Source: an uncultured Clostridia bacterium (GTDB lineage: Bacteria; Bacillota; Clostridia; Christensenellales; Borkfalkiaceae). From it: a stretch of 12,677 bases of DNA. The notes beneath the pieces were generated by a model, which was given only the letters and a program-made list of their open reading frames with translations, was not told where the DNA came from and made no database searches. The position numbers were made by a program, and so were the translations under genes. Shown piece by piece: positions 7,015 through 12,677 of this stretch (positions are counted from its first letter, which is position 1; each line of letters starts with the position of its first letter). The stretch is taken from contig CAKQKQ010000056.1 of the NCBI GenBank assembly GCA_934249265.1, positions 1-12,677 of the forward strand. The letters are read 5' to 3'.

Positions 7015-9411
7015 TTAGCGGAGTTGAACGCCTATTTGTTTGAGGTTGTTGAGTATCTTACCGACGTAACCGTCTACTTCTTCAACGCTTAAAGTTCTGT
7101 CAAGCGCGGTAAATGTAAGGCGGTAAGCCATACTCTTTTTACCCTCTTCGACACCTTCGCCTCTATACACGTCGAAAAGTTCTACGCTGACAAGCGACTT
7201 GTTTGCTCTCGCTTTAATCGCTTCGATAACTTCGGCGTTGGTTATTTCTTCGTCCATTACAAGCGCAAGGTCTCTTTCTACAGACGGATATTTTGCAATA
7301 GCCTTAAAGAATGTTTTTCCGCTTGCATAAGTAATAAGTTTGTCGTAATTGAGTTCGGCAACGTATACTTTCTTGTCTAAATCTATTTTTTTAGCAGTTA
7401 TCGGCGAAAGTTGACCAACGTAACCTATGCAAGTTCCGTCTATCATAATATCCGCGCCCCTCGTCGGGTGAAGATATTTTCTTTCGCTTCTAACGTAATC
7501 GACCTTTGAATTGACGTGCAAAATATCAAACAATCCCTCGATAATTCCTTTAAGCGTAAAGAAATCTTCGCCTTCTCCGAAAACGCCCAACGACAAATAA
7601 AGTTTTTCTTCGGGGAGTTCTTCAAGAGGAAGAGTCTTCGGGCGATAAGTTTTTGCAAGTTCAAAAAGTCTGCCGTCGAGATTCTTTTTGTTGACGTTCC
7701 TTTGTATAGTGTACACAAGCGACGGCATCAAAGTCGTCCTCATAACGCTCATGTCTTCACCCAAAGGATTTACGAGTTTTATTACGTCTTTACCCTCTTC
7801 TTCGGTCAAATCGAAAATTTCTCTCTCTTTATCCGAAACGAACGAATAAGTAATTATTTCGTTAAAGCCGTTGTCGCAAAGATATTCTTTGGTTTTTTCG
7901 TCTTTAAGTTGTCTTTCGTTAAAGCCGCCGAGCGTGATTTGAGCGTTGTTGAAAAGCATACAATTAATATGGTCGTAACCGTAAATACGTATTACCTCTT
8001 CGGCAAAATCGGGATAATCTTCGATATCTTCTCTATATTTAGGCACGGTAACCGTCAATTCGTCGCCGTTTAACACGCACTCGAAATCGAGCCCTTTAAG
8101 AATTTCCACGATTTTATTCGCGGGAACTTCTATTCCCAAAAGTCCGTTGATTTTGGAAATTGCGGTTTTAATTACCTTTTTATCCGTGCTTTCGCTTAAA
8201 ATATCAATATCGCCCTTTGCCACGTCGCCCGCGTCTAACGTGTAAATCAAATTCAAGGCTCTGTTAAGTCCGAGTTGGGTCGTATAAATATCTATACCTT
8301 TTTCATAACGCGCCGAAGAGTCGGACCTTTTACCGAGCCTTCTCGACGATTTACGTATATTGTCTCTTTTAAACTTAGCGCACTCGAATACAAGTTGAGT
8401 CGTATCGTCGTTTATTCCGCTGTTAAGTCCGCCCATTATACCGGCAAGAGCAACGGGTTTATCGGTGTCGCAAATTACAAGCACGTCGTTGTCGAGCGTA
8501 AACTCTTTTTCGTCGAGAGTGGTGATTTTTTCGCCGTCTTTCGCCCTTCTTACAACAATTTTATGCGAATCGAGCAAGTTGTAATCGAATGCGTGCATAG
8601 GTTGACCTATCTCGAGTAAAATATAGTTCGTGATATCGACAATATTGTTTATCGCCCTTATTCCGCACAAAGCAAGCCTTTTTTGCATCCACTTCGGCGA
8701 CGGTTTAAGGCGAATATTATCCACGAAATGCGCCATATATCTGGGACACAACTCTTTATCTTGCACTTCAACCGCGATTTTTTCGCTCGTCGTTTGAGCC
8801 GTAGCGACGTAATCGGTTGCGGGCATTTTTAAAGGACGATTAAGCACTGCGGAAAGTTCTCTCGCGATGCCTAAAATGCTTTGACAGTCGGGTCTGTTGG
8901 ACGTAATGGAAATATCGAAAACGGTATCTTTTACGTCGAGCAAATCGACAACTTCTTCTCCGAGCGGGAAATCGTCGTGGAATACAAGCACTCCGTCGAA
9001 AGACGCGCCGTCGTAATATTCCTCGGTAATTCCGATTTCTTCTCCGCCGCAGAACATACCCGCCGACGGAACGCCGCGCAAGTTGCCCGGTTTGATTTTG
9101 GTGCCGTCCGCGAGAATTGCGCCGTCTAAAGATACGGGCACTTTGTCGCCTACTTTTATATTTTTTGCGTTTGTCACGATTTGCAATTTACCGTACTTTC
9201 CCGCGTCGATTTGACAAACCGAAAGTTTGTCGGCGTTGGGGTGTTGCGCTATTTCGAGTATTTGACAAACGACTATTTTATGTACGTCTTTATTTACTTC
9301 GATTACTTCTTCAACTTCGAATCCGCACGAAAAGAGTTTATTTTTTAAATCCTCGGTCGATATATCCGAAATTTCCACGTATTCGTTTAACCATTTAAGC
9401 GGTGCTTTCAT
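7015..9411 (-). CDS. pheT: Phenylalanyl-tRNA synthetase beta subunit
   Basis: Beta subunit of the alpha2beta2 enzyme that charges tRNA-Phe; it binds the tRNA and hydrolyses misacylated Tyr-tRNA-Phe. The 798 aa match the usual full-length form. Domains in order: an EMAP-type tRNA-binding OB fold (about 40-150, with QHPNADKLSVCQID and GVPSAGMFCGGEE); the B3/B4 editing domain (about 215-385, with NNIVDITNYILLEIGQPMHAFD, where H273 sits in the conserved MHAFD, and E343 in FECAKF); the B5 domain (about 415-485); the catalytic-like core (about 490-690); and the C-terminal ferredoxin-fold anticodon-binding domain (about 705-798, YPSVERDLALVMDE to LNNLKQIGVQLR). The ATG is preceded by AGGAGG with an 8-base spacer and lies 15 bp after the pheS stop, so the two subunits are co-translated. 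Nothing appears truncated. Confidence 0.98.
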   Translation of the reverse strand: MKAPLKWLNEYVEISDISTEDLKNKLFSCGFEVEEVIEVNKDVHKIVVCQILEIAQHPNADKLSVCQIDAGKYGKLQIVTNAKNIKVGDKVPVSLDGAILADGTKIKPGNLRGVPSAGMFCGGEEIGITEEYYDGASFDGVLVFHDDFPLGEEVVDLLDVKDTVFDISITSNRPDCQSILGIARELSAVLNRPLKMPATDYVATAQTTSEKIAVEVQDKELCPRYMAHFVDNIRLKPSPKWMQKRLALCGIRAINNIVDITNYILLEIGQPMHAFDYNLLDSHKIVVRRAKDGEKITTLDEKEFTLDNDVLVICDTDKPVALAGIMGGLNSGINDDTTQLVFECAKFKRDNIRKSSRRLGKRSDSSARYEKGIDIYTTQLGLNRALNLIYTLDAGDVAKGDIDILSESTDKKVIKTAISKINGLLGIEVPANKIVEILKGLDFECVLNGDELTVTVPKYREDIEDYPDFAEEVIRIYGYDHINCMLFNNAQITLGGFNERQLKDEKTKEYLCDNGFNEIITYSFVSDKEREIFDLTEEEGKDVIKLVNPLGEDMSVMRTTLMPSLVYTIQRNVNKKNLDGRLFELAKTYRPKTLPLEELPEEKLYLSLGVFGEGEDFFTLKGIIEGLFDILHVNSKVDYVRSERKYLHPTRGADIMIDGTCIGYVGQLSPITAKKIDLDKKVYVAELNYDKLITYASGKTFFKAIAKYPSVERDLALVMDEEITNAEVIEAIKARANKSLVSVELFDVYRGEGVEEGKKSMAYRLTFTALDRTLSVEEVDGYVGKILNNLKQIGVQLR

Positions 9412-9426
9412 TTTTTCGTCCTCCTA

Positions 9427-10449
9427 TTACTTAAACTCTTTTAAAAATCTGATATCGTTATCAAAGAAATAACGTATATCGGGTATGCCGTATTTAAGCA
9501 TTGCAATTCTTTCAAGACCGATACCGAACGCAAAACCCGTGTATTCGTCGGGGTCGATACCGCAATTTTTAAACACTTGTCTGTTTACCATACCCGCGCC
9601 GAGCACTTCTATCCAGCCCGTACCTTTGCACAAAGGACAACCTTTGCCTCCGCACTCGAAACAACTTACGTCAACTTCTACGCTGGGTTCGGTAAACGGG
9701 AAATATGAAGGACGAAGTCTCGTCTTTACGTCGCTCGACTTAAATATTTTCTTCAAAAACTCTTCGAGCATGCCCTTTAAATCGCATAAAGTAAGACCCT
9801 TATCGACTACAAGACCTTCCATTTGGTGGAACATAGGCGAATGTGTCGCGTCGCTGTCGCTACGGTAAACTCTGCCAGGTCCTAAAATTTTAAGCGGGGG
9901 CTTTTTCTCTTCCATTACCCTTGCTTGGCCGCTGGAAGTTTGCGTTCTTAACAAGATATTGTCTGTAATGTAAAACGTATCTTGCATATCTCTTGCGGGG
10001 TGATCTTCGGGTATATTGAGTTGCTTAAAATTGTAGAAATCAAGTTCGATTTCCGGTCCTTCGTAAATCTCGAAACCCATACCCGCAAAAGCGTTTATGA
10101 TATCGTTTTTTACCAAAGTAACGGGGTGTAAATTGCCCGTTTGCGGCTTTTTACCGGGAAGCGTAACGTCGATCGCCTCTTTTTTAAAACTTGCTTTAAG
10201 TGCCTCTTCTTTAAATTTAGCGTCGAGCGAAGAAATGAAATTTTCCACTTCGCTCCTTAAATCGTTGACAAGTTTTCCCGCCATGGGTCTGTCTTCGGGT
10301 TTAATGTCTTTCATACCCTTCAAAAGACCCGTGATAAGTCCGCTTTTGCCGAGATACTTAATTTTCAATTCCGCAAGAGTGTTTATCGCAGTGACTTTAT
10401 CACACTCATCTTGCAACTGCTTTCTAAGTTGTTCAATTTTTTCCTTCAT
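9427..10449 (-). CDS. pheS: Phenylalanyl-tRNA synthetase alpha subunit
   Basis: Catalytic subunit, a class II aminoacyl-tRNA synthetase that activates Phe and charges tRNA-Phe. With the chosen start it has 340 aa, close to the 344 of B. subtilis. The N-terminal 90 residues are the tRNA-binding coiled coil (MKEKIEQLRKQLQDECDK). Motif 1 region: HPVTLVKNDIINAFAGMGF (108-126). Motif 2: GRVYRSDSDATHSPMFHQMEG (192-212). Motif 3: GFAFGIGLERIAMLKYG (305-321). A four-cysteine knuckle CFECGGKGCPLC (C263, C266, C271, C274) may bind zinc. The ATG at 10447-10449 has TAAGGAG with a 6-base spacer. The same frame stays open for 66 more codons to 10647, but that stretch is the T-box terminator and antiterminator and must not be translated into the protein. 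Expression is controlled by the Phe T-box upstream. Confidence 0.98.
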   Translation of the reverse strand: MKEKIEQLRKQLQDECDKVTAINTLAELKIKYLGKSGLITGLLKGMKDIKPEDRPMAGKLVNDLRSEVENFISSLDAKFKEEALKASFKKEAIDVTLPGKKPQTGNLHPVTLVKNDIINAFAGMGFEIYEGPEIELDFYNFKQLNIPEDHPARDMQDTFYITDNILLRTQTSSGQARVMEEKKPPLKILGPGRVYRSDSDATHSPMFHQMEGLVVDKGLTLCDLKGMLEEFLKKIFKSSDVKTRLRPSYFPFTEPSVEVDVSCFECGGKGCPLCKGTGWIEVLGAGMVNRQVFKNCGIDPDEYTGFAFGIGLERIAMLKYGIPDIRYFFDNDIRFLKEFK

Positions 10450-10471
10450 GTTTTTCTCCTTAAAACGACAT

Positions 10472-10501
10472 AAAAACTGCCCTATGCTGATTTGCATAGG
10501 G
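10472..10501 (-). terminator. T-box intrinsic terminator upstream of pheS
   Basis: On the transcript strand CCCTATGC, a 6-base loop and GCATAGGG form a perfect 8-bp stem, followed two bases later by a run of five T. It is a rho-independent attenuator that stops transcription about 20 bases before the pheS ribosome binding site. Its 5' arm shares CCTAT with the antiterminator, so the two folds exclude each other. Confidence 0.93.
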
Positions 10502-10752
10502 CGTAAATTTACGCTGTACCACCTATTTTCGTCTGAAAACAGACCTCGTTTAATGTTATTACGGAACAACCGTTGCCGCCTACTGAAAATCAATCGCAAA
10601 TTTTCTTTTTTTAAAGAAAACCCACGCCGATTACGTTCGGGACACAACTCCGAAGTGAATACCGTTTATAAATTACAGCGAACCTTTCAGCCGCGAATTC
10701 GCCTCTCTTTGTAACGACAAAACGTCTGTCTTCATCATAGTTTTTATAAATT
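10472..10752 (-). promoter_or_regulatory. Phenylalanine T-box riboswitch (pheST leader)
   Basis: The leader binds uncharged tRNA-Phe and lets transcription read into pheS. On the transcript strand: Stem I has an AGAGAG motif and an apical GCTGAAAG loop flanked by GCGAA/TTCGC; the specifier codon UUC (Phe) is at 10657-10659, followed by the usual purine A and then GGAG. Stem III is ACGG/CCGT near 10561-10580. The T-box sequence AGGTGGTACAGCG lies at 10512-10524. The antiterminator (10496-10526) is textbook: AUAGG pairs with CCUAU, flanking the 7-base bulge UGGUACA, and the second helix is made by GCGTAA/TTACGC. UGGU (10518-10521) can pair with the ACCA end expected of tRNA-Phe. The competing terminator follows. 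All parts agree on Phe. The 5' end is estimated from the promoter. Confidence 0.95.
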
Positions 10753-10758
10753 AATATT

Positions 10759-10787
10759 ATTATATATAAAAAATATATTCTTGTCAA
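10759..10787 (-). promoter_or_regulatory. Consensus housekeeping promoter for the pheST operon
   Basis: On the minus strand a perfect -35 TTGACA (10782-10787) and a perfect -10 TATAAT (10759-10764) are separated by exactly 17 bp of AT-rich DNA. Predicted start is near 10752, just before the T-box leader. A match this exact implies a strong SigA-type promoter whose output is limited by attenuation rather than by initiation. It probably drives every gene down to thiI. Confidence 0.92.
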
Positions 10788-10959
10788 TCGTTTTGCCGAT
10801 TTTATATTCGGCTTTTAATTTCATATTTATTTTTAATTTTAAACTCGGTATTTACTTTTTATAAAAGCGTACACTATATTGTGGCTAGTTATGTCCGGTT
10901 ACGTCGGGTTATATCCGCTTATCTCGGGCAACAAAATTTTTTACCAAATAATAATTTTT
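10788..10959. other. Non-coding spacer between spoVAE and the pheST promoter
   Basis: About 170 bp, AT-rich apart from a GC-richer 40-bp tandem repeat in the middle. No open frame of note and no convincing rho-independent terminator for the spoVA transcript: the short GCCGA/TCGGC hairpin at 10795-10812 lacks a T-run on the minus strand. Confidence 0.6.
10888..10927. repeat. Four-copy degenerate 10-bp tandem repeat
   Basis: Four consecutive 10-bp units read on the plus strand: GTTATGTCCG, GTTACGTCGG, GTTATATCCG, CTTATCTCGG. Read as two 20-bp units, they match at 16 of 20 positions. It lies 32 bp after the spoVAE stop codon and about 100 bp upstream of the pheST -35 box. The function is unknown; the 10-bp period is close to one DNA helical turn. 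Confidence 0.7.
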
Positions 10960-11337
10960 TTAATTCTTTTTGGACTTCGCTTTAAAAATCAACGCTATTA
11001 AATAAGAAAAAACAATGGCGGCTGTTATACCCGCCGAGGCGGCTGAAATTCCGCCCGTAATTGCTTCGTATAATCCCTTTTTTGCTCCTTTAATCGCTCC
11101 GTCGGCGAGTAAAAATCCAAAACCGGATATAGGCACGGTCGCGCCCGCTTGGGCAAAATCGACAAATTTGTTATACAATCCCACCGCACGCAATACCGCA
11201 CCCGCAAGCATGAAATAAACGAGAATTTTTCCCGAGGTCAATTTTGTGTAATTTATTAAAAGTTGCGCTATAGTACATATGCTTCCGCCGACTAAAAATA
11301 CTTTTAAATATAATATAAAAACTTCAAAAGCAGTCAT
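10960..11337 (-). CDS. spoVAE: Stage V sporulation protein AE (SpoVAEb type)
   Basis: Small membrane protein of the SpoVA channel that moves Ca-dipicolinate into the forespore and releases it at germination. At 125 aa it matches the SpoVAEb length class (about 116 aa). Four hydrophobic stretches are visible: about 6-28, 36-56, 66-84 and 98-118. The family-typical block KILVYFMLAGAVLRAVGLY is followed by AGATVPISGFGFLLADGAIKG (64-84), then GGISAASAGITAAIVFSYL, ending in a basic tail KAKSKKN. ATG start with AAGGA about 9 bases upstream. It lies 55 bp after spoVAD in the expected C-D-E order. No spoVAEa or spoVAF follows, as is common in clostridia. It should be forespore-expressed (SigG), but the promoter is outside the window. 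Confidence 0.95.
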   Translation of the reverse strand: MTAFEVFILYLKVFLVGGSICTIAQLLINYTKLTSGKILVYFMLAGAVLRAVGLYNKFVDFAQAGATVPISGFGFLLADGAIKGAKKGLYEAITGGISAASAGITAAIVFSYLIALIFKAKSKKN

Positions 11338-11392
11338 ATTTTCTATCCTTTTTATTCTCCGATTTTTAAATTGCGCTTTAAATCTCTTTGTG

Positions 11393-12394
11393 TTATTTCA
11401 AACTGTTTTCTATGGTGACAAGATGCGTAATGCACGGTATAGATTCGCCTTGTTGCGCCGACACCGTAGACATCAACGCACCCGTCGCCATAAGTATAAC
11501 TTTGTTTAATTTCTTTTCTAACATTTTTTTGTAAATATACGAATTAAAAACTATCGCGCTGCAACCCGCGCCGCTACCGCCTTGATATTCCTCTTCTTTT
11601 ATTTGGTAAATCATTTCGCCGCAATCAACGTGTTGTTTGTTGACGTCGAAACCCTTTTCCCACATCAATTCTTTAAATAATCTGCTGCCGAGCACGCCTA
11701 AATCTCCCGTAACAATTAAGTCGTAATCTTCGGGTTTTGTTCCCGTGCATTTAAAATGCCTTGTAAGCACCGACACCGCAGACGGACACATTGCCGCCCC
11801 CATATTGTTTAAGTCGGTAACGCCGAAATCGACCACTTTACCGAAAGTGACCGAAGTGACGCTCGGGTAATTATCGTCGTGTTTACCTATTAAGCATGCG
11901 CCCGCCCCCGTAACCGTCCACTGTGCTTGAGGGGGTCTCGTACAACCGAGTTCAAGCGGAAAACGATATTGTCTTTCTGCCGTGGCAAAATGACTACCCG
12001 TGGCGCATACCGCATTATCGAAATACTCTCCGTCAACAAACACCGACGCAATGCCTATCGCCTCGCTCATTGTGGCGCAAGCATTATAAATACCGATATA
12101 CGGCATGTCGAAATCTCTCGCCGCAAAACTTGCGGAAATTATTTGATTTAACAAATCACCCGAAAACAACGCGCCTATTTCATTCTCTCTAAGCGACTGT
12201 TTTTTTATTAAACTTTTAATAGCAAACGAAAGCATTTTACACTCGGCTTTTTCATAAGTATCCTCGCCGAACGAGTCGTCCGTCAATTTTTTATGAATAT
12301 ATTTTTTTAGCGGTCCTTGCGATTCTTTTGGTCCTGCTATGGTATAAGTATTTATAATCGACGGCTTGTTTTTTAATATTATGGTATCTTTCAT
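11393..12394 (-). CDS. spoVAD: Stage V sporulation protein AD
   Basis: Thiolase-fold protein of the SpoVA complex that binds dipicolinic acid on the inner membrane of the developing spore; required for DPA uptake. With the chosen ATG (12392-12394) it is 333 aa, against 338 in B. subtilis. Recognisable blocks: TYTIAGPKESQGPLKKY near the N-terminus, FSGDLLNQI, the thiolase-like active-site segment GIYNACATMSEA (cysteine about residue 106), CATGSHFATAERQYRFPLELG, QAQWTVTGAGACLIG, VVDFGVTDLNNMGAAMCPSA, DYDLIVTGDLG, GGSGAGCSA, and a C-terminal TGALMSTVSAQQGESIPCI. A GTG two codons upstream (12398-12400) could also start, but it overlaps the AAAGGG ribosome binding site at 12400-12405, which sits 5 bases before the ATG. 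No transmembrane helix, as expected. Confidence 0.96.
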   Translation of the reverse strand: MKDTIILKNKPSIINTYTIAGPKESQGPLKKYIHKKLTDDSFGEDTYEKAECKMLSFAIKSLIKKQSLRENEIGALFSGDLLNQIISASFAARDFDMPYIGIYNACATMSEAIGIASVFVDGEYFDNAVCATGSHFATAERQYRFPLELGCTRPPQAQWTVTGAGACLIGKHDDNYPSVTSVTFGKVVDFGVTDLNNMGAAMCPSAVSVLTRHFKCTGTKPEDYDLIVTGDLGVLGSRLFKELMWEKGFDVNKQHVDCGEMIYQIKEEEYQGGSGAGCSAIVFNSYIYKKMLEKKLNKVILMATGALMSTVSAQQGESIPCITHLVTIENSLK

Positions 12395-12422
12395 TGTCAC
12401 CCTTTACTTATATATTTTTAAT

Positions 12423-12447
12423 TCGTAATTAGTTTTATAATTTACGA
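12423..12447. repeat. Imperfect inverted repeat in the spoVAC-spoVAD gap
   Basis: Arms TCGTAATTA (12423-12431) and TAATTTACGA (12438-12447) pair over 9 bp with one bulged base and a 6-base loop. AT-rich, so weak as RNA. No T-run beside it, so not an obvious terminator. Confidence 0.5.
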
Positions 12448-12460
12448 TTTTATATGCAAT

Positions 12461-12478
12461 TTTGAAATGTTTTTCAAA
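12461..12478. repeat. Perfect 7-bp inverted repeat in the spoVAC-spoVAD gap
   Basis: TTTGAAA and TTTCAAA separated by four bases. Only one G-C pair, so stability is low and it may be chance in AT-rich DNA. It lies between the spoVAC stop and the other inverted repeat. Confidence 0.45.
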
Positions 12479-12513
12479 TTTATTACGTACCTGAATATCG
12501 CTTGGTATTACGC

Positions 12514-12677
12514 TTAAATAAATAATCCTACGACATAATAAATCAACCCTATGGCAACGCTTATGCAACAACCGAAAACTATAATAGGACCGGCGATTAA
12601 AAACATTTTTGCCGCCGTACCGAAGATATAACCTTCGCTTTTAAATTCCATAGCAGGTGCTACAATAGAATTTGCAA
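12514..12677 (-). CDS. spoVAC: Stage V sporulation protein AC, C-terminal end (cut by window edge)
   Basis: The last 53 residues of SpoVAC are open to the window edge and end at TAA (12514-12516). They read NSIVAPAMEFKSEGYIFG, the conserved SpoVAC block, followed by TAAKMFLIAGPIIVFGCC and a final hydrophobic helix ending YYVVGLFI. SpoVAC (about 150 aa) is a membrane protein of the dipicolinate channel, shown to be mechanosensitive in B. subtilis. Position directly upstream of spoVAD fits. Assigned from direct translation of the minus strand. Confidence 0.93.
   Translation of the reverse strand, partial: ANSIVAPAMEFKSEGYIFGTAAKMFLIAGPIIVFGCCISVAIGLIYYVVGLFI

Noticed and set aside
10795..10812. 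Short hairpin GCCGA/TCGGC upstream of the pheST promoter as a spoVAE terminator
   Set aside because: Only 5 bp, and the following bases on the minus strand are AAAAC rather than a T-run; it would not terminate in that direction, and there is no plus-strand gene to terminate.
10888..10927. CRISPR-like array
   Set aside because: Units are 10 bp, degenerate and contiguous with no spacers.
12398..12400. GTG as the spoVAD start
   Set aside because: It overlaps the AAAGGG ribosome binding site; the ATG two codons later has the correct 5-base spacing.
1..12677. Mobile element, prophage, toxin-antitoxin or defence island
   Set aside because: No transposase, integrase, terminal repeats or defence-type protein; gene content is conserved core with consistent strand and style throughout.

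Overview
The window looks like chromosomal core sequence from an endospore-forming, low-GC Firmicute of class Clostridia. Three things support this: a spoVAC-spoVAD-spoVAE block, a T-box leader in front of pheST, and AT-rich spacers between genes. CpG-containing codons (TCG, GCG, ACG) are frequent for such AT-rich DNA, which suggests an uncultured gut-type lineage such as Christensenellales. That placement is a guess. All nine genes I support lie on the minus strand, so the region reads from high to low coordinates.

Right end (12677 to 10960): the C-terminus of spoVAC, then complete spoVAD and spoVAE. Their products load dipicolinic acid into the forespore and release it at germination. The spoVAC-spoVAD gap of about 120 bp holds two AT-rich inverted repeats.

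Middle (10959 to 10450): about 510 bp without a protein gene. It holds a four-copy 10-bp degenerate tandem repeat, a consensus SigA-type promoter (TTGACA, 17 bp, TATAAT), and a full phenylalanine T-box leader. The leader shows a UUC specifier, a canonical antiterminator with the UGGUACA bulge, and a competing intrinsic terminator just before pheS. An open frame in phase with pheS runs back through this leader but is not coding.

Left part (10449 to 1): pheS, pheT, a long U32-family protein (RNA-hydroxylation type), mutS2, a two-helix membrane protein of unknown role, a NifS/IscS-type cysteine desulfurase, and thiI, which is cut by the window edge. Gaps are 15, 19 and 55 bp, and three junctions are 4-bp ATGA overlaps. 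This looks like one long transcript started at the T-box promoter. Most members act on tRNA or the ribosome: tRNA-Phe charging, RNA hydroxylation, collided-ribosome rescue and s4U8 thiolation, with the desulfurase as sulfur donor to ThiI. Transcription of the group may therefore follow tRNA-Phe charging.

I see no mobile element, CRISPR array, phage gene or defence island, and no clearly new multi-gene system. The more interesting points are the possible T-box control of the whole RNA-maintenance group, an altered Smr motif in MutS2, the unknown membrane gene inside the operon, the apparent absence of zapA after pheT, and the 10-bp repeat array.
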